Positions 1 through 8,836 are shown, counted from the first letter of the stretch. The stretch: 33,222 nt of DNA from Saprospiraceae bacterium (GCA_016787415.1 JAEUUT010000079.1:1-33222); one strand, 5' to 3'. The notes: generated by a model from the letters alone, not told the origin. Numbers and translations: made by a program.

Positions 1-609
1 TACGGCGTAACCTATCACTCCCGCTTCGGGGCCGTGACCGAATCGGCGCATGTGTTTATTGCAGCCGGGCTGCGCTACAAGGCCGTGGTGCAACAGGATA
101 TTTCGATTCTGGAAACAGGCTTCGGCACCGGTCTCAACGCATTTATGGCCTGGCTGGAAGCCGAACGCCGCAACCTGCGCGTACACTACACCGGACTCGA
201 AATAGCGCCTGTATCGCTGGACGAGGCCCGGCAAATGAACTATGCCGAAACACTGGGCGTGCCAGACCGAACGGCCGATTTTTTGTCGCTGCATGCCTGC
301 GAATGGGGTAAAACCATTCCCTGTTCTGAGTACTTTGATTTCAGAAAAGAGCAAACGTCCATCGAAATATACGAGTCTGAAAACGCATTTGACGTGATAT
401 TTTTCGATGCCTTCGCACCGCAGGCACAACCCGAACTCTGGACAGCCGAAGTGTTCGGGCGCATGTACCGGGCCTTGCGGCCCGAAGGGGTGCTGGTGAC
501 TTATTGCGCGCAAGGGGCCTTCAAACGCACGCTCAAACAAGCCGGGTTTCAGGTGGAACGCCTGCAAGGCCCGCCCGGAAAACGCGAAATGACCCGCGCC
601 ACGAAATGA
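1..609 (+). CDS. mnmD: MnmD-like tRNA 5-methylaminomethyl-2-thiouridine methyltransferase (5' truncated)
   Basis: This is the 3' part of a gene that enters from the left edge. The reading frame is open from base 1 and starts with YGVTYHSRFGAVTESAHVFI, which is the usual N-terminal region of MnmD (YHS..GA..ES.HVFI.AGL), so the GTG at 34 is internal and not a start. The family catalyses the last methylation of mnm5(s2)U at wobble position 34 of some tRNAs, using S-adenosylmethionine. Visible motifs are the SAM-binding ILETGFGTGLNA (about residues 36-47 of the visible part), DVIFFDAFAPQAQPELW, and the C-terminal GPPGKREMTRA signature. In Bacteroidota this methyltransferase is normally a stand-alone protein without the MnmC oxidase domain, and the C-terminus here fits that. 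Some 20-40 N-terminal residues are probably missing. It is followed by ppk1 after a 121-bp gap without a clear terminator. Confidence 0.9.
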   Translation, partial: YGVTYHSRFGAVTESAHVFIAAGLRYKAVVQQDISILETGFGTGLNAFMAWLEAERRNLRVHYTGLEIAPVSLDEARQMNYAETLGVPDRTADFLSLHACEWGKTIPCSEYFDFRKEQTSIEIYESENAFDVIFFDAFAPQAQPELWTAEVFGRMYRALRPEGVLVTYCAQGAFKRTLKQAGFQVERLQGPPGKREMTRATK

Positions 610-730
610 GCGATGTGTCAGCAAGTTTCGAAACACATTATTTTTATGTAATTAATGATATAAAAAAACGTTGATCGTGCTTAATCCGGCCCAAAAGGCC
701 AATATTTGCCACGGTCTAACGAAGCATTAC

Positions 731-2782
731 ATGTCCCTCCCATATACCCATCGCGATATTTCCTGGTTGTCATTTAATTACCGCGTATTGCAAGAAGCCA
801 GAGATCCGGCTGTTCCTTTGCTCGAACGCCTGAAATTTCTGGCCATTTACTCTTCCAACCTCGACGAATTTTTCAGGATACGGGTGGCCGGAATACGGAA
901 CCTGAAAAAGGTAGGTAAAAAAACCAGGGCGCGCCTTGATTTTGACCCAGGCGAATTGTTGAAGGAAATCCACCGCATTGTCAACCGGCAACAGGAAGAG
1001 TTTTCGCAGATTTTCCAGGAGGAAATTGTGCCCGAAATGCGCAAGCAACACATACATATCGTGCGCAGGCTCGATCTGAATGAAGAACAGCGCCAGTTTG
1101 TAGAAAACTATTTTCACGAAAAACTGCTTCCGTTTGTAATGCCGGTACTGCTGGTCAAGCACCGCATTCGCCCTTTTCTGGCCAATGCCAACCTGTACCT
1201 CGCCGTACACCTGCGCCCTAAAAAGCGCCCGCTGTCGGAAAGCGAATACGCACTCGTAAAAATTCCATCCGATCAGTTGCCGCGCTTTGTGCCCCTGCCT
1301 TCGTCGGCCAATCGCTTCGACCTGATACTGCTCGACGATATTGTGCGGCATTCGGTGTCGTGGCTATTTCCGGGCTACGACATCAAGGATACCTATTCGA
1401 TCAAACTGACGCGCGATGCGGAATTGTACATCGACGACGAATACTCGGGCAACCTGGTACAGAAAATCAAAACCAGTCTTCAAAAACGCCAGGTAGGCCC
1501 ACCCAGCCGCTTTGTGTACGACCGCGAAATGCCCGAGCACTTGCTGTCGTACCTGCGCGATACTTTCGACATTCGCAAGAATGACATGCTGCCGGAAGGG
1601 CGTTATCACAACAACTTCGATTTTTTCAAGTTCCCGGATTTCGGAATGTCGCACCTGCGCAACAAACCCCTGCCGCCTTTGCACCACCCCCTCTTGCACG
1701 CTGCTGCCGATCCTTTTGCAGTAATTAGTGAAAAAGACCAGTTGTTGCACGTACCCTATCAGTCGTACGAATCGGTGGTCAATTTTTTTGAAAAAGCGGC
1801 GGAAGACCCCAATGTGACGCATATCAAGGTCATACAATACCGCGTGGCTCGCCACAGCCGTATCATGCACGCTTTGATGCACGCCGTTCAGGAAGGCAAA
1901 CAGGTGTCGGCATTCGTAGAAATCAAGGCGCGCTTCGATGAGGCGGCCAACCTGGAATGGGGCGAAAAACTGGAAAAAGCAGGCGTTCGCGTGCATTATT
2001 CCTTTCCAGGTGTGAAAGTGCATTCCAAACTGGCACTGGTACGCCGGATCGAAAATGGAGAGCCCAAATTGTACAGTTATTTGGCTACGGGAAATTTTCA
2101 TGAGGAAACGGCCAAGATATATTCCGATTTCAGCCTGTTTACCAGCGACCCCAGGCTTACTACCGAAGTGAGCCAGGTGTTTTCCTTTCTGGAAAATATC
2201 AAACCGCCGTCACAGGATTTCCAGCACCTGCTGGTCGGCAAGTTCAACCTGCGGCCGGCTATATACCAGTTGATCGACCACGAAATTGCCGCTGCCAAAC
2301 GAAAAAAGAAGGCTTGTATGATTTTGAAAATCAACAGCCTGGAAGACAAGGAGATGATCGCCAAACTGTATGAGGCTTCTCAGGCAGGGGTGGAGGTCAA
2401 ACTCATCGTACGCGGCATTTGCTGCCTCATTCCCGGAATAAAAGGGCTGAGCGATAACATCGAAGTCATTAGTATCGTCGACCGCTTCCTGGAACATGCC
2501 CGGGTGTTTATTTTCTACAACGGCGGCGACGAACGCATCTACCTGAGCAGCGCTGACTGGATGGAACGCAACCTTAGTTTCCGGATCGAAACAACGTTCC
2601 CGGTGTACGCGCCCGATTTGAAAAAGGAAATTCGCAACCTGATCGACCTGCAATTAAATGACAATGTAAAAGCACGTATTATCGACCGCAACGACCGAAA
2701 TGAATACCGCCGAAGCCAATCGGATATTCCTGTACGCGCACAACTGGAAACGTATTTTTACTTCAAGCGGAAATCAGAATAA
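731..2782 (+). CDS. ppk1: Polyphosphate kinase 1
   Basis: PPK1 reversibly polymerises the gamma-phosphate of ATP into inorganic polyphosphate. The 683-aa product has the family length (about 690) and begins MSLPYTHRDISWLSFNYRVL, the normal PPK N-terminus. The frame is open further upstream to a TTG at 671, but those 20 codons do not resemble PPK, so I use the ATG at 731. The first His of the duplicated PLD-like fold is His431 in VKVHSKLALV. The second is His589 in FLEHARVFIFYN. They sit close to E. coli His435 and His592, the phosphorylated and assisting histidines. SSNLDEFFRIRVAG near the N-terminus is also typical. The gene stands alone: mnmD is upstream on the same strand and a tRNA pair with its own promoter follows. 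Past the stop there is only a weak AT-rich stem (TGAAAAT at 2803, ATTTTCA at 2821). Confidence 0.95.
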   Translation: MSLPYTHRDISWLSFNYRVLQEARDPAVPLLERLKFLAIYSSNLDEFFRIRVAGIRNLKKVGKKTRARLDFDPGELLKEIHRIVNRQQEEFSQIFQEEIVPEMRKQHIHIVRRLDLNEEQRQFVENYFHEKLLPFVMPVLLVKHRIRPFLANANLYLAVHLRPKKRPLSESEYALVKIPSDQLPRFVPLPSSANRFDLILLDDIVRHSVSWLFPGYDIKDTYSIKLTRDAELYIDDEYSGNLVQKIKTSLQKRQVGPPSRFVYDREMPEHLLSYLRDTFDIRKNDMLPEGRYHNNFDFFKFPDFGMSHLRNKPLPPLHHPLLHAAADPFAVISEKDQLLHVPYQSYESVVNFFEKAAEDPNVTHIKVIQYRVARHSRIMHALMHAVQEGKQVSAFVEIKARFDEAANLEWGEKLEKAGVRVHYSFPGVKVHSKLALVRRIENGEPKLYSYLATGNFHEETAKIYSDFSLFTSDPRLTTEVSQVFSFLENIKPPSQDFQHLLVGKFNLRPAIYQLIDHEIAAAKRKKKACMILKINSLEDKEMIAKLYEASQAGVEVKLIVRGICCLIPGIKGLSDNIEVISIVDRFLEHARVFIFYNGGDERIYLSSADWMERNLSFRIETTFPVYAPDLKKEIRNLIDLQLNDNVKARIIDRNDRNEYRRSQSDIPVRAQLETYFYFKRKSE

Positions 2783-2865
2783 CGACACGCAGAAACAGAC
2801 ACTGAAAATTTATCTTGTTGATTTTCAATGTCTTGATATTTTTTTGAAATTTTTTTTTCGAAACA

Positions 2866-2898
2866 CTTGTCTATGTAAATCATGCGCTGTTATCTTTG
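2866..2898 (+). promoter_or_regulatory. Bacteroidota-type promoter for tRNA-Gly
   Basis: CTTG (2866-2869), 21 bp, then TATCTTTG (2891-2898) fits the Bacteroidota sigma-ABfr consensus TTTG-N(17-23)-TAnnTTTG. Transcription would start a few bases downstream and reach the tRNA-Gly 5' end at 2939. Confidence 0.6.
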
Positions 2899-2938
2899 CC
2901 GCCGCTAAACGACAGAACAACAGTTCTGAATGTAAAAT

Positions 2939-3011
<73 letters not shown>

Positions 3012-3016
3012 CAAAG

Positions 3017-3042
3017 AAACCTTGCCTCTGGCAGGGTTTTTT
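3017..3042 (+). terminator. Rho-independent terminator after tRNA-Gly
   Basis: AAACCTTGCC (3017-3026) pairs with GGCAGGGTTT (3030-3039), ten pairs including one G.U, across the loop TCT. T bases continue to 3042. It separates tRNA-Gly from tRNA-Leu, which has its own -7 element. Confidence 0.75.
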
Positions 3043-3055
3043 GATTTAAGGTCAT

Positions 3056-3063
3056 TATATTTG
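3056..3063 (+). promoter_or_regulatory. -7 promoter element for tRNA-Leu
   Basis: TATATTTG matches TAnnTTTG exactly and lies 13 bp before the tRNA-Leu 5' end at 3077. No well-spaced TTTG -33 box is seen; the nearest, at 3040-3043, is only 12 bp upstream, so the -33 part is weak. Confidence 0.5.
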
Positions 3064-3076
3064 TGGCACACACACC

Positions 3077-3160
3077 GCCCGGGTGGTGGAATGGTAGACA
3101 CGCAGGACTTAAAATCCTGTGACCGTTGAGGTCGTATGGGTTCGAGTCCCATTCCGGGCA
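3077..3160 (+). tRNA. tRNA-Leu (anticodon TAA)
   Basis: An 84-nt class II tRNA. The acceptor stem is GCCCGGG (3077-3083) pairing with TCCGGGC (3153-3159), with discriminator A3160. The anticodon stem CAGGA/TCCTG encloses CTTAAAA with anticodon TAA at 3110-3112. The long variable arm (TGACCGTTGAGGTCGT) is typical of leucine tRNAs. The T arm is ATGGG-TTCGAGT-CCCAT. CCA is not encoded. A T-run (3162-3166) and a long inverted repeat follow. Confidence 0.97.
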
Positions 3161-3166
3161 CTTTTT

Positions 3167-3302
3167 AAGTCCTGAGTCGACAGTCCTGAGTCCTGAGTCT
3201 GTAGCGTACACGTGCTTTCTTTTAGCTTCTTTACGGAGCAAAACAAAGGGTAAGAACGTGTATGCTACGGACTCAGGACTCAGGACTGTCGACTCAGGAC
3301 TT
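3167..3302. repeat. Long inverted repeat with heptad arms (AGTCCTG units)
   Basis: Arms at 3167-3213 and 3256-3302 (47 nt each) are reverse complements except at two positions, around a 42-nt loop. Inside the left arm the sequence is 7-nt periodic: AGTCCTG, AGTCGAC, AGTCCTG, AGTCCTG, AGTCTGT from 3168. In plus-strand RNA both mismatches become G.U pairs; in minus-strand RNA they would be A/C clashes. The right arm ends inside the stop codon (3301-3303) of the minus-strand gene that follows. It may act as a terminator-like hairpin between the tRNA unit and the convergent gene (inference). Confidence 0.9.
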
Positions 3303-4554
3303 ATTCAATGATCCACTTAAATTTCTCCCTTCCCAGCAAAAAGTCGTCGCCTCTTATCAATCTGAAGGTGGCGGCAATGGAATCCGATTCCAGGACTCCT
3401 TGCAGGAAAATTTCATTCTCCGAGTTATAGTTGTAGCGCAATTCAAAATTCCTGGTAGAATCGGACGGTTCGCTAAGGGTTAGTGCTCTTGCGGTTGTAT
3501 CGACGCTGATCGAATAATATTTAATGGATTTATCCATGTGAACAATCACTGCATAGTTGTTGTCAATGATCATTTTTTCCCACCTAACGGAGTCTACAGG
3601 GGGCGGTTGCAGGGTGTCGCCGTTTACAATAAAATTTTTGGTTCTGTATATGGCGTTCAGTGACTCGAAAGAACGATAATGCTTGACGCCCTTCCGCATT
3701 TGTTGCCACGATTCGTTCACTTTTACCAGCGCTATTACAGAGAGGAGGGCGATGGCGCTTATTCGCATCCATTTTCGGGGTAGTTCCGGCTGGATCGTTT
3801 TCCAACTGTTATTATTCAGAAAAAGGCGCCACAGCGTGGCGATATTTGGCATCAACAGAAATGCGAGGAACAGCAACAGGTGGGTGGAGAATGTTTTTAC
3901 ACAAACGTTGTAGGAATAGTTGAGCGCCACAACATTGAGCATCACTCCGAAAGACACCAGTGCTCCCAATACCATCGTTCTACGAAAAAGCAACAGCATA
4001 CCGCCCAGTATTTCAAAAACTCCTGTGAATACGGAAAAACTCCTGGAATAACCCATGAAGGTCCATAGTAAACTCATGGGCGATAAATTTCCTAAAGGCG
4101 CGTCCATCCAGGCAACTGTAGGATATAGAAACTGACCGCCATTGCCCATTTTGCCTACACCATAGGTAATAATAAAAATGCCGGTGGTAAAACGAACGTA
4201 GGTGTATGCCCATCTGAAGAGTCGATCGGAGTGGAATGCCTTGCCTTTCCATAGCGCCAGTACCAGCGCAACTGCCAAAGCCAGCAGCATACGAACAAAA
4301 ATTCCGACATATATGAATGTTGTATCGCTCGAACCAATCTGCGTGCTTTGCAAATCTGTGAGCCCCAGTATCGTTCTGCCTACCCACAATACAAACGGGT
4401 CGAGGAAATAGGCGTATCCGTGAACACCAACATCCTCCGTGAACGGGTAGGGAAATATGTAAAGGATAAAATAAACGGAAACAAAAACGAGGAAGAACGA
4501 TTTGAAAAAAGACCCTATTCCGGTCTTTGTGGTAAGCGGTAAAGGTGGTGTCAT
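3301..4554 (-). CDS. DoxX-like integral membrane protein
   Basis: A 417-aa protein if translation starts at the ATG at 4554 (MTPPLPLTTKTG). The frame is open to 4623, but the extra 23 residues look non-coding. The N-terminal ~280 residues hold several hydrophobic segments, including FFLVFVSVYFILYIFPYPF, FVRMLLALAVALVLALW and LLLFLAFLLMPNIATLW. The repeated G..E..GG.LLL.RR pattern (FTGVFEILGGMLLLFRRT) resembles DoxX/DoxD-family membrane proteins. The last ~130 residues are soluble, with beta-strand-like sequence (NFELRYNYNSENEIFLQGVLES, DDFLLGREKFKWIIE). Bacteroidota often encode large DoxX-like proteins of this layout; the function is not known. The gene stands alone: its stop codon overlaps the heptad inverted repeat, and a terminator from the next minus-strand gene lies upstream. 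Confidence 0.78.
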   Translation of the reverse strand: MTPPLPLTTKTGIGSFFKSFFLVFVSVYFILYIFPYPFTEDVGVHGYAYFLDPFVLWVGRTILGLTDLQSTQIGSSDTTFIYVGIFVRMLLALAVALVLALWKGKAFHSDRLFRWAYTYVRFTTGIFIITYGVGKMGNGGQFLYPTVAWMDAPLGNLSPMSLLWTFMGYSRSFSVFTGVFEILGGMLLLFRRTMVLGALVSFGVMLNVVALNYSYNVCVKTFSTHLLLFLAFLLMPNIATLWRLFLNNNSWKTIQPELPRKWMRISAIALLSVIALVKVNESWQQMRKGVKHYRSFESLNAIYRTKNFIVNGDTLQPPPVDSVRWEKMIIDNNYAVIVHMDKSIKYYSISVDTTARALTLSEPSDSTRNFELRYNYNSENEIFLQGVLESDSIAATFRLIRGDDFLLGREKFKWIIE

Positions 4555-4682
4555 TGTTTTCGGACAAATTGAAGATGCGACATGTTGTGATAGAATTTCA
4601 GGCTGGTGAAATTCTGGCAGCAACAGTACCTATCTGAAAACAATGGCCGGAAGACCGCTATGGTGGAGCATCCGAAGGCGAC

Positions 4683-4717
4683 AAAAAGCGCGCCTGATCT
4701 GTCAGGATCAGGCGCGC
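4683..4717 (-). terminator. Rho-independent terminator of the T9SS surface protein gene
   Basis: GCGCGCCTGATC (4688-4699) and GATCAGGCGCGC (4706-4717) form a perfect 12-bp stem with a 6-nt loop. Read on the minus strand it is followed by TTTTT (4687-4683). It lies about 100 bp past the stop codon at 4816. Confidence 0.8.
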
Positions 4718-4815
4718 CGGTCGTATATAGTTGGTTATTTGAAAACCGGCATTAATCCAATCGGGCATAAAGTATGACCATCAGGTATAATACAGGCGCT
4801 AAATAGACCAACGAA

Positions 4816-7167
4816 TTATCTCGTACGGGAAACGGCGATTTTACCGCTGCTCAGGTTGCCACTACTGCTGCGTACAAGAAAATGATACTGGCCCGTGGGG
4901 AGGTTCGACACATCCACTTTGAAAACGTTTCCGCTAAATGCCTGGGATTTTATCAGCCGTCCCTGCATGTCATACCACAAAACATCGCCTTCTGTAGCAG
5001 CAGCATTCAGCCGGAAGGTGGCTTCCGTCGAGGCAGGATTTGGGAAAACTTGCAGGGTCACACCTTCTTGCAGGTCGACCACCTGTGTCACTTCCAGGTA
5101 GTTTTCGCCGATGGTGTGCAGGGTGCGGTTGGTAATGACCGGTTCGTTGAAATCAAAATAAATGCCGGCCTGGTTTTCCAGTTGGGTGTTGTCGGGCAAA
5201 CCAGTTTTCGGTGAAATCGTAAATTTTACAAAACCGTGCGAGGCAGCCTCATTCACGTTGCTATCTGGCAGCATGATGTTCTGGAAGAAAAACTGGGCAA
5301 TGCCTTGTCCGGACAGGCTGAACTGATACGGATGGCTCGAAGCGCCGGTACGCAGCGTGCTCAGGTCGAACAGCGGTGAAATGGTATCGCGAATCATGAC
5401 TGTAAACGCCGTATCGGTACCTGTATTCTGAAAACGGATAAGGTATTCGATTTCTTCATTGCGTGGAATAAAGTGCTCGGCGCCCACACCTTTCGGGAAT
5501 CCTTGCTTATCATTCGGGTCGAAAGACCCCTGATTTTCCCTGCATTCCTCGTCTTCAAAATAGGCGGCATCATCTTGTGGGAACAGTGTGACGAGGCCCT
5601 GGCTGAAACTCCCCGAAGCATTGGTGCCACAACCCTCCACGGCTGCGCTGGCTTGAACCCCGAGCGGATAATTGTCAGCCTGATCTATTTCCAGGCGCCA
5701 GGTGGAGCCATTGGCTGGGAGGTTCACCGTTTCGGTACCGCCGCTGTTGAGTTGAATCGGGTTGCTGGTCATTTGAATCATAATATCCTCGATGATCACG
5801 TATTCAGCCGGTTCGGTCATGTCGTCACCTTCATTGGTGATGGTAAAGTTTACCTCATTTCCGTTGCAATGGCCCGTTACGCGCAGGTCAGAACCATCCC
5901 AGAGGCCCAGTACGGGGCCACAAGGCGCATCTGGATACACATGAGCGCTGCTACAGTGGGTTTGGCCGAGTGCAGCATCACAACTGACCTGTACTTCTAT
6001 GTAAAAATACCGGCATTCGCCCGGGTCTACATTTCCAACAGGAAAAGTATAGGTATTGCCATTTTGCTGCGTCCAGGGGATACTGCTGTCATTGGCGCTT
6101 AGGAATGGATCCAAGGTGACTTCTACGTAGGCATTTTCAACGGGAACAGTGCCTGTATTGCAGTATTGTATGGTATAGTAGTTGGGAAAACAGCGCCGCA
6201 ACAATCCGCAGGACAGGTCCACTTCCATGCGGCCGCAGAGTTTATCTGGCTGTCCGGTAAAAGGAATCGTCACCGTATCTGTCAGGCCCACTGTTGCCTG
6301 CTGGGGTGGTGTGCACACATTCCACAGGCCGTTCGGCGGAAAAAGTGATACCAGAAAATTGCCATCAGGAACAGGGATAGAATAGGAGCCATCTGTTCGA
6401 GTACGGGTGACATATTCCCCTTGCGGCCCGTCGGCCACCACCAGCCAGTTGCTCAGAGGCAGTTCCTGTGGGTCATTGGTGCAGTTGTTGTTGTCGTCGC
6501 GGTGTACATTGCCTTTGATACGGGAAAAGAAAGGCCCCGAACTGAAAGCACCGGGAACGACGAGGGCTGTATAATTGACATCGCCCAGTTTCATGCCGTA
6601 AAAATTAGCATTGGCCTGGCTACCACTCAGGTTATTGAAATTGATAACTGTAGGGTAGGGGAAAGGGTTGTTGGGGTCGGCAAAAACGTGGCTGGCAGGA
6701 ATGAACCGCCAACTTTCTCCTGTAGGAAATTCAGGAATAATACCAAGAATCAGACTGGCCATCAGCGCCGTATCCTGAGGTGTCAGGCTTTCAGAGACGT
6801 TGACATCGGCTGCAATAATTTTATAAGGACTGTCCAGGAGTGACTGTCCATAGATGTGGTGTCTGACCTGGACGATATCAAAAGTAGTAACCCCGTTCAG
6901 CGGAAACAAATCAGCAAACGGCTTTACAGAATAGGAGCCGCCCTCAGGTACGGAAAATGTGTATTCTCCATTGGAGTCGGTGAGCGCTACATCATTTTCG
7001 GAGCCGCTGAGTACTACAGTGACACCTTGTAGGGGCGTGGCGCCGTCAGGCAGGGTGATACGCCCGGAAATGCTTGTTTGGGCATTCATGAACTGGCTCA
7101 GCAAAAGCAGTATCACAAGCAGAAGGTAGTCGGGATGCCTGAAACTTGTAGAGAGATTTATACGCAT
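4816..7167 (-). CDS. Large secreted T9SS protein with dockerin-like and DUF7619-like regions
   Basis: A 783-aa protein with a signal peptide (residues 1-29, hydrophobic LLLVILLLL, likely cleavage at NA-QT). Next comes a carboxypeptidase-regulatory-like beta domain (SISGRITLPDGATPLQGVTV), then a dockerin-like pair (TFDIVQVRHHI and AADVNVSESLTPQDTALM). A second SdrD/B-like segment follows (IKGNVHRDDNNNCTNDPQ). The region FDPNDKQGFPKG, EEIEYLIRFQNTGTDTA and NQAGIYFDFNEPVITN matches the domain now called DUF7619, common just before T9SS sorting domains. The C-terminus (LQVFPNPASTEATFRL, GRLIKSQAF, LPTGQYHFLVRSSSGNLSSGKIAVSR) is a type A T9SS signal. It should be exported and anchored or released at the cell surface. 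No catalytic motif was recognised, so an adhesin or matrix role is a guess. It has its own terminator and a divergent neighbour. Confidence 0.9.
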   Translation of the reverse strand: MRINLSTSFRHPDYLLLVILLLLSQFMNAQTSISGRITLPDGATPLQGVTVVLSGSENDVALTDSNGEYTFSVPEGGSYSVKPFADLFPLNGVTTFDIVQVRHHIYGQSLLDSPYKIIAADVNVSESLTPQDTALMASLILGIIPEFPTGESWRFIPASHVFADPNNPFPYPTVINFNNLSGSQANANFYGMKLGDVNYTALVVPGAFSSGPFFSRIKGNVHRDDNNNCTNDPQELPLSNWLVVADGPQGEYVTRTRTDGSYSIPVPDGNFLVSLFPPNGLWNVCTPPQQATVGLTDTVTIPFTGQPDKLCGRMEVDLSCGLLRRCFPNYYTIQYCNTGTVPVENAYVEVTLDPFLSANDSSIPWTQQNGNTYTFPVGNVDPGECRYFYIEVQVSCDAALGQTHCSSAHVYPDAPCGPVLGLWDGSDLRVTGHCNGNEVNFTITNEGDDMTEPAEYVIIEDIMIQMTSNPIQLNSGGTETVNLPANGSTWRLEIDQADNYPLGVQASAAVEGCGTNASGSFSQGLVTLFPQDDAAYFEDEECRENQGSFDPNDKQGFPKGVGAEHFIPRNEEIEYLIRFQNTGTDTAFTVMIRDTISPLFDLSTLRTGASSHPYQFSLSGQGIAQFFFQNIMLPDSNVNEAASHGFVKFTISPKTGLPDNTQLENQAGIYFDFNEPVITNRTLHTIGENYLEVTQVVDLQEGVTLQVFPNPASTEATFRLNAAATEGDVLWYDMQGRLIKSQAFSGNVFKVDVSNLPTGQYHFLVRSSSGNLSSGKIAVSRTR

Positions 7168-7248
7168 AGGATGATCATGTTTTTGGTTGATAATGTTTTA
7201 GTTGTTTGAACGATACAAAAGTGGCAGACAAACAGGGAGGTGTTCAAC

Positions 7249-7268
7249 TACAAATTTTAAAATTTGTA
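7249..7268. promoter_or_regulatory. 20-bp perfect palindrome in a divergent promoter region
   Basis: TACAAATTTT followed by AAAATTTGTA is a perfect 20-bp palindrome midway between two divergent genes (starts at 7167 minus and 7349 plus). It supplies TTTG on both strands, so it could be a -33 element for either direction or a dimeric operator. A loose plus-strand promoter, TTTG (7301-7304), 17 bp, TACTTTTTTTG (7322-7332), lies nearer the plus gene. AT-rich palindromes can arise by chance. Confidence 0.4.
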
Positions 7269-7348
7269 ACAGTGATATGGAATAATTTTTGTTGTAATTA
7301 TTTGATAACCAATTGTATTAATACTTTTTTTGTCTACTGAAATGTGAA

Positions 7349-8746
7349 ATGGAAAACACCCGACTCCTGAAAATTTTGCACACTTTATCGAAAACGGAAC
7401 TGCAGGAACTGCGAAAATTTGTTCGGACGCCTTTTTTTAACCAGCGCAGCGAGGTTCCGCTGCTGCTCGACTACCTGTTGCCGGCGCTTGTGAAAGACAA
7501 ATCTCTGATCGACAAGGAGGCTGCTTACAGGCATATTTTTGGAAAAACGGGCTATGATGACCATCGAATTCGCATGGCGATGAGTTTTTTGTTTCAACTT
7601 ACCGGCCAGTTTCTTGCAGTCAAGGCATTTCTCGGCAATGGCATTGCCTACAGACGGCAACTGGCCGCCGTATTCCGCGAACGCCACATGCCGGAACAAG
7701 CCGAAAAAATCAACCATAAAGCGTATCTTTTACAGCAAAACCAGCCCTTGCGCAATGCCGATTTTATGGAAGAGCGCTATCAGATTTTGCTGGAAAAACA
7801 CCGGCAGCAGATAGAAACCCAACGCATCGAGCAACATGCTTTGCAGGAACAATCCGACCAACTCGATCAGGCATTCCTGGCGCGTAAATTGTGGCAAGCC
7901 TGCACCATGTTGTCGCATCAAAATGTAAGCAATGTTTCCTACCATTTCGGTATGCTGGATGCTGCTATTCAGTTTGCCGAACTGTCGGGGCAACTGGAAA
8001 TGCCTGCCATTGCGATTTACTACTACTGCTACCAGGCTTTGTTGAATCCATTGCAAAGTACACATTTTCAATTATTTAGAAAGTGCCTAACCGATTGTGC
8101 AGGGCAGTTTCCAGCAGAGGAAATACGTGATCTCTATATCCTGGCCATCAACTATTGCATCCGGCAATACAATGCCGGCAACCTCGAGTACCTCTCGCAG
8201 CAGTTCGATTTGTACAAGGAAGGCCTCGAACGGAATTATTTCCTCAGTGAAGGGCAGATTTCCCGGTATACGTACCAGAATGTAGCCACCATCGGCCTCG
8301 TCATGCGCGAACTGGAATGGGTAGAAACGTTTATCTATGATTACAGGCCGCTGCTGCGCGAAGAACACCGGGAAGGATTGTTCAGTTTTAACCTTGCACG
8401 ACTGGAATACTACCGCCGTGATTTGGGTAAAGCCTTGCAATTGCTGCAAAAAGCAGAATACAAGGATTTGCTGCTTAGCCTGGCTGCCAAAATCCTGCAA
8501 CTGAAAATATTCTATGAGTTGCAGGAATTCGATTTGCTCACCTCCCATTTACAGGCAGTGCGTTCTTTTATCCGGCGCAAAAAAGTAATGGGCTACCATC
8601 GGGAAAATTATATGAACACCGTACATTTTACCCAGAAATTGCTGGAAGTCAATCCGTTCGATAAAACAGCGATATCTGAACTTCGCCATGAAATCGAACA
8701 GACGAAGGCTGTGGCGGAAAAAGAATGGCTGCTGAGCCAGGTGTAA
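7349..8746 (+). CDS. Conserved hypothetical protein, all-helical, possibly TPR-like
   Basis: A 465-aa soluble protein with no signal peptide or membrane segment. The N-terminus (LLKILHTLSKTELQELRKFVRTPFFN) has the L.....L...E...F.KF..SP.FN pattern seen in a set of uncharacterised Bacteroidota proteins. The rest is predicted helical, rich in Leu, Gln, Glu and Tyr, with helix pairs such as LYILAINYCIRQYNAGNLEYLSQQFDLYKEGL and LARLEYYRRDLGKALQLLQKAEY that look like divergent tetratricopeptide-type repeats. No catalytic motif is visible. It probably acts as a cytoplasmic scaffold (inference from fold type only). The gene is divergent from the T9SS protein across a 181-bp AT-rich space and is followed by a short intergenic repeat. 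Confidence 0.85.
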   Translation: MENTRLLKILHTLSKTELQELRKFVRTPFFNQRSEVPLLLDYLLPALVKDKSLIDKEAAYRHIFGKTGYDDHRIRMAMSFLFQLTGQFLAVKAFLGNGIAYRRQLAAVFRERHMPEQAEKINHKAYLLQQNQPLRNADFMEERYQILLEKHRQQIETQRIEQHALQEQSDQLDQAFLARKLWQACTMLSHQNVSNVSYHFGMLDAAIQFAELSGQLEMPAIAIYYYCYQALLNPLQSTHFQLFRKCLTDCAGQFPAEEIRDLYILAINYCIRQYNAGNLEYLSQQFDLYKEGLERNYFLSEGQISRYTYQNVATIGLVMRELEWVETFIYDYRPLLREEHREGLFSFNLARLEYYRRDLGKALQLLQKAEYKDLLLSLAAKILQLKIFYELQEFDLLTSHLQAVRSFIRRKKVMGYHRENYMNTVHFTQKLLEVNPFDKTAISELRHEIEQTKAVAEKEWLLSQV

Positions 8747-8777
8747 TTCATGGGCATTTGCTGCACCCACCGTTTCA

Positions 8778-8815
8778 GGATGGGACAACGGATGAAACGG
8801 ACTTTTACGGATTTC
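8778..8815 (+). repeat. Dispersed intergenic repeat, copy 1 (CGGAT-type units)
   Basis: GGATGGGACAACGGATGAAA and the following CGGACTTTTACGGATTT have CGGA spaced 9-10 nt apart. The same element occurs in reverse orientation at about 13431-13469. It fills part of the 90-bp gap before the S41 peptidase, where no clear promoter is seen. Confidence 0.5.
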
Positions 8816-8836
8816 TCTTATTTTAAAAATTAGCAT

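Noticed and set aside
671..730. TTG start of ppk1 at 671
   Set aside because: The 20 extra residues do not resemble PPK1, while the ATG at 731 gives the normal MSLPYTHRDISW start.
1364..2101. 245-aa minus-strand ORF antisense to ppk1
   Set aside because: Codon shadow of ppk1, no motif, no separate promoter or terminator.
2803..2827. TGAAAAT/ATTTTCA stem as the ppk1 terminator
   Set aside because: Only seven A/T-rich pairs with an 11-nt loop and no adjacent T-run.
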